From positions 1 through 26,343 of the forward strand of contig CAZBTI010000039.1 in assembly GCA_964494395.1 (NCBI GenBank): a DNA stretch of 26,343 nucleotides, given 5' to 3'. This document shows, piece after piece, positions 23,808-26,343 of the stretch (position 1 is the stretch's first letter; each line of letters starts with the position of its first letter). A program made the translations under genes and the position numbers. The DNA comes from SHLQ01 sp964494395. Lineage in GTDB: Bacteria; Actinomycetota; Acidimicrobiia; Acidimicrobiales; SHLQ01. The notes under the pieces were generated by a model. It did no database searches. It was given only the letters and a program-made list of their open reading frames with translations, and had not been told where the DNA came from.

Positions 23808-25173
23808 CACGACACGACGGATCGCGGTGATCGGGGGAGGCATCTCCGGACTGACCGCGGCGTTCGAACTCATCGAAGCCGGACGCGACGTCGTCCTGTT
23901 CGAAGCAGCGAAATCACTCGGCGGCAAGATCGCCGAGACATCGCTAGACGGGACCATCATCCCAACTGGGCCCGACGCGTTTCTCGCCCGCCGTCCCGAG
24001 GTCACCGAACTCGCTAAGCAACTCGGCCTTAGCAATGCGCTGACTAGCCCGGTGGCTCGCTCGGCTCGAATTTACCGCAACGGCGAACTCCACCCGCTGC
24101 CGCCGAACGTACTCGGCGTCCCAGCGACCGCAGAACTCACCGAGACCGGCCTGATATCGGCCGAAGGAGCAGCCGTCGCTGCCGCTGGCGTAGCCGATGA
24201 CCCCGACCAGGTGCAGGAAGACGAGTCGGTCGGTGCGCTCATCCGTCGTCAGTTAGGCGATGAGGTTCTCGAATTTCTCGTCGACCCGCTCTTGGGCGGA
24301 ATCAACGCTGGTGACACCGATCGGCTGAGCGTCGTGTCTGGAGTGCCACAACTCGACGGGCTTCGTCAACGGGGCGGACGGCTACTCGACGCTGCTGCCG
24401 CAGCTCTTGCCGACGCTGCCCGAAACGCGCCGGCCGGTGAACCGCCGCCGGTGTTTCACAGCATCGAAGGTGGCCTCGGTCGCCTTGTCGAACACCTCGT
24501 CGAACGACTCGAGCGCAGTGGCAGCTGTGAGATCCGAACCGGTTCCGGCGCCGAACTCACTCGTACCGACAATGGCTGGCTCGTCAATGGTGTCGAGGTC
24601 GACCAGATCATCAGCACAATCCCAGCGCACGCAGCGACGAAGCTCGTTGCGAACGTCGCTCCAACGGTTGCAGAACTCCTTAGTGGAATCGAGTACAGCT
24701 CGGTGGCACTCACCCTGCTCACGCTGGCACCGGGCACGATCGACATCGACTCTGCTATCAGCGGCGTACTCGTCCCACGAACCTTGGGTCACCACGTCAC
24801 CGCCGTGTCGTTCGCCTCGCACAAGTGGCCAGCCCTCGCCGTCGGCGGACGACAGGTCTTACGAGTCTCGGTTGGGCGGAGAACCGACCGTTCCTGGACC
24901 GACCTCGACGATGGAGGTCTCGTGCGTGCAATCGAAGCGGATCTCTCGGAGATCTTCGGCGTTGAAGTCGAGGCAGGCCATACCGATGTCACGCGATGGA
25001 TGCACGGGCTCCCGCAGTACGACGTCGGACACCGGCAACGCATCGACGACATCGACGATCACCTAGAGCGCGTGACGGGGCTACACCTGACCGGTGCTTG
25101 GCGTGACGGTCTCGGCTTACCCGCGTGCGTCGCTGCCGGACGGGCCGCTGCACAGCGCATCATCTCGGCATAG
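23800..25173 (+). CDS. hemY: HemY-type protoporphyrinogen/coproporphyrinogen oxidase
   Basis: 457 residues from GTG 23800, inside the end of hemE. The open frame extends upstream within hemE, but the FAD-binding N-terminus fixes the start here: IAVIGGGISGLTAAFELIEAG followed by VVLFEA is the Rossmann dinucleotide motif. The sequence GGKIAETSLDG then GPDAFLARRPEV, the middle PLLGGINAGD and the C-terminal LTGAWRDGLGLPACVAAG are typical of the HemY/CgoX flavoprotein. In Gram-positive bacteria using the coproporphyrin branch this enzyme oxidises coproporphyrinogen III (name CgoX). HemQ and HemH, which would settle the branch, are not in this window. It is coupled with hemE in one operon. Confidence 0.94.
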   Translation: MPDTTRRIAVIGGGISGLTAAFELIEAGRDVVLFEAAKSLGGKIAETSLDGTIIPTGPDAFLARRPEVTELAKQLGLSNALTSPVARSARIYRNGELHPLPPNVLGVPATAELTETGLISAEGAAVAAAGVADDPDQVQEDESVGALIRRQLGDEVLEFLVDPLLGGINAGDTDRLSVVSGVPQLDGLRQRGGRLLDAAAAALADAARNAPAGEPPPVFHSIEGGLGRLVEHLVERLERSGSCEIRTGSGAELTRTDNGWLVNGVEVDQIISTIPAHAATKLVANVAPTVAELLSGIEYSSVALTLLTLAPGTIDIDSAISGVLVPRTLGHHVTAVSFASHKWPALAVGGRQVLRVSVGRRTDRSWTDLDDGGLVRAIEADLSEIFGVEVEAGHTDVTRWMHGLPQYDVGHRQRIDDIDDHLERVTGLHLTGAWRDGLGLPACVAAGRAAAQRIISA

Positions 25174-25277
25174 GCCAGTAGGTCTATTTCCACCACCTTT
25201 TGGGTTCGTGGCGGGTAATCCCCGAGCGTTTGTGATTCACTTCCAGTCGGGGGTTGAAAGAGCAATAGGACGCAATT
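25174..25277 (+). other. intergenic region hemY / cyclase
   Basis: This 104-bp gap has a weak CCAC...GTGG inverted repeat near 25194-25214 without a T-run. The ribosome binding site AGGA at 25267-25270 is eight bases before the cyclase ATG. Whether the cyclase shares the heme transcript or has its own promoter cannot be told. Confidence 0.35.
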
Positions 25278-26012
25278 ATGGAAGTACAGCAATCCAAGGC
25301 CGTTCATCGGGTCGACGACGAGACGCCGGTGATCACCGATGAGACTCCAATGGTCGACGACGCGCCCGATATCCCTGTGGCCGAAGATGCCGGACCGGCC
25401 CTCGACTGGTTTCAAGCGCGCCAAGGCTCAGGCCTTGAATCGCCCGACGAACTCCCCGATGGCGACACCCACCTCAACATCGATCGCACCTTTGTGTTCG
25501 CCGATCTCTCCGGGTTCACGCAGTACACGCGTGAGAACGGCCCGCACGAGTCAGTGAAGTTGCTCGGTGAATTCCGACGGGTCACGCGCAATGTCGCGGC
25601 GAAGCGCGGCGTGCGAGTAGCGAAGTGGCTCGGCGACGGTGTCATGATCGTCAGCGTCGAACCAGAAGCTGCCGTCGCGTTCGGTGCTCACCTGATTCAT
25701 CATTTCACTCCGACCGCCCTACAGGTTCGGGTCGGTATCGCAAGTGGCATCGCCCTGCTCTTCGAGGGTGACGATTACATCGGCGAGCCCGTGAATTTGG
25801 CCGCAAAGCTTTGCGCTGCGGCAAACCCCGATGAGATTCTCGGAGCGTGCGAACCCGATCATCTTCCCGATTGGGTCGAAGCCGACCGCGCCGTCGCGGT
25901 ATCGATCAAGGGCGTTGGTGTCATTGGCGATATCTATCGCCTTGTGCCCATGATTGAAAAGCGCGCCATTGGCGCCGATAATCTAGGAAGCGACCAACTC
26001 AAGGGGTTATGA
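25278..26012 (+). CDS. class III adenylate/guanylate cyclase-domain protein
   Basis: 244 residues from ATG 25278 with AGGA eight bases upstream. An acidic low-complexity N-terminus (1-65) precedes a single cyclase catalytic domain (about 68-225). The metal-binding aspartates are D76 in FADLSGFT and D120 in KWLGDG. K116 and D166 occupy the adenine-recognition positions, and N173 in VNLAAKL is the transition-state asparagine. The usual catalytic arginine two turns later (VNxAARL) is K177 here, so activity may be reduced or altered. Such domains make cAMP from ATP as homodimers. No membrane segment or sensor domain is attached. The next gene starts four bases after its stop, indicating translational coupling. 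Confidence 0.87.
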   Translation: MEVQQSKAVHRVDDETPVITDETPMVDDAPDIPVAEDAGPALDWFQARQGSGLESPDELPDGDTHLNIDRTFVFADLSGFTQYTRENGPHESVKLLGEFRRVTRNVAAKRGVRVAKWLGDGVMIVSVEPEAAVAFGAHLIHHFTPTALQVRVGIASGIALLFEGDDYIGEPVNLAAKLCAAANPDEILGACEPDHLPDWVEADRAVAVSIKGVGVIGDIYRLVPMIEKRAIGADNLGSDQLKGL

Positions 26013-26016
26013 ACGC

Positions 26017-26319
26017 ATGGAACTCTTCGTCACCGACGAGGCTGCAGACCTAATTCGCAAGAAGGGCGGGGTCATCGCGATCGACTTCGTCCCGCCCATA
26101 GGTTGAGGCCGCACCAAAAATGACGTGTCGGTCGACATGCATCTCAAAGGCAAGAACCTCGCCCCATACCGAATCATTCGACACGAGGGCATGAAGATTC
26201 ACGTTGCGCCGAAACTCATGGGCTACGCCCGCGCAGTTCAACTCGATGTCAAAGGTGCTGTGCGCAAGAAGATCGAGATCGATATCGAGCACGAACACGG
26301 TCCGCACTGCAATCACTGA
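26017..26319 (+). CDS. HesB/IscA-like selenoprotein (in-frame TGA at codon 30)
   Basis: One frame of 101 codons from ATG 26017, with AAGGGG at 26000-26005 upstream, is broken only by TGA at 26104-26106. The N-terminal part (ELFVTDEAADLIRKKGG) resembles the start of HesB/IscA proteins. The TGA falls in IDFVPPIG-U-GRTKNDV, matching the conserved first Cys of IscA (GCSG). After it the frame continues as clear coding sequence (APYRIIRHEGMKIHVAP then ARAVQLDVKGA) to a histidine-rich HEHGPHCNH tail. HesB-like selenoproteins are a known bacterial family. A hairpin with a GGUC loop follows the TGA. The protein could bind metal or Fe-S clusters or act as a redox thiol/selenol protein; its exact role is unknown. 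The alternative is a nonsense pseudogene, which the SECIS-like hairpin argues against. Automatic gene callers would report only a 3' fragment from about 26125. Confidence 0.8.
26120..26142 (+). promoter_or_regulatory. candidate bacterial SECIS hairpin
   Basis: The upper stem is CGUGUC (26124-26129) with GACAUG (26134-26139), closing a GGUC tetraloop at 26130-26133. Below a single bulged A (26123) three more pairs form between 26120-26122 and 26140-26142. The loop begins 23 nt after the TGA, within the usual spacing. E. coli fdhF also has GGUC in the apical loop and a 5'-side bulge in the stem, which SelB recognises. Confidence 0.7.
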
Positions 26320-26343
26320 TTTCAGCGCAACACTGCAATCACT
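26305..26343 (+). repeat. 13-bp direct repeat at the contig end
   Basis: CACTGCAATCACT occurs at 26305-26317, over the last codons of the selenoprotein gene, and again at 26331-26343, ending exactly at the last base of the window. It may be a contig-edge assembly artefact rather than biology. Confidence 0.5.

Noticed and set aside
26017..26319. Reading the last gene as a nonsense-mutated pseudogene
   Set aside because: The frame is otherwise intact, the TGA is at the Cys/Sec position of the family, and a SECIS-like hairpin follows; decay would more likely leave further stops or frameshifts.

Overview
This is a roughly 60% GC draft scaffold, carrying two fixed 100-N gaps, from a high-GC Gram-positive bacterium. 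The gene content fits Actinomycetota, and Acidimicrobiia is my best guess (inference). The supporting genes are a mycobacterial-size Lhr helicase, an actinobacterial-type Nei glycosylase, a HelD-type RNA polymerase ATPase, a SirB1-family protein, GTG starts and many secreted PKD or RTX-like proteins. No tRNA, rRNA, CRISPR array or insertion sequence was recognised.

Layout. Bases 1-3600 hold a small hypothetical gene (minus), a secreted RTX-repeat protein (plus), and a minus-strand pair of an SGNH-hydrolase lipoprotein followed by a soluble Ser/Thr kinase. Bases 3681-6752 encode a very large two-lobed FtsX/MacB-type permease. Bases 6749-11709 (minus) carry a giant membrane-anchored PKD/Ig-module surface protein with the DNA-repair glycosylase Nei downstream. 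A SirB1-family gene follows, then a 48-nt palindrome, an assembly gap and a 5'-truncated flavin reductase. Lhr helicase (minus) is divergent from a TadG-like anchored secreted protein with recurring cysteine pairs. That protein converges on helD (minus), which is interrupted by the second gap. hemE and hemY overlap in one plus-strand heme-biosynthesis operon. The right end holds a class III nucleotide cyclase-domain gene followed 4 nt later by a small HesB/IscA-like gene.

The most notable discovery is that last gene. Its reading frame is interrupted by one in-frame TGA at codon 30, exactly where HesB/IscA proteins carry a conserved cysteine. A hairpin with a GGUC apical loop and a 5'-side bulge lies about 23 nt downstream of that TGA, as in bacterial SECIS elements. 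I read it as a selenoprotein that automatic gene finding reduces to a 3' fragment. It appears translationally coupled to the nucleotide cyclase gene.

Two annotation repairs are also offered. The gap inside helD is probably artefactual: both contig ends share the same 13 bases, and merging them restores one 702-codon frame. The helD N-terminal homology also extends in frame beyond the first ATG to an ATT codon preceded by GAGG, suggesting a rare ATT start.
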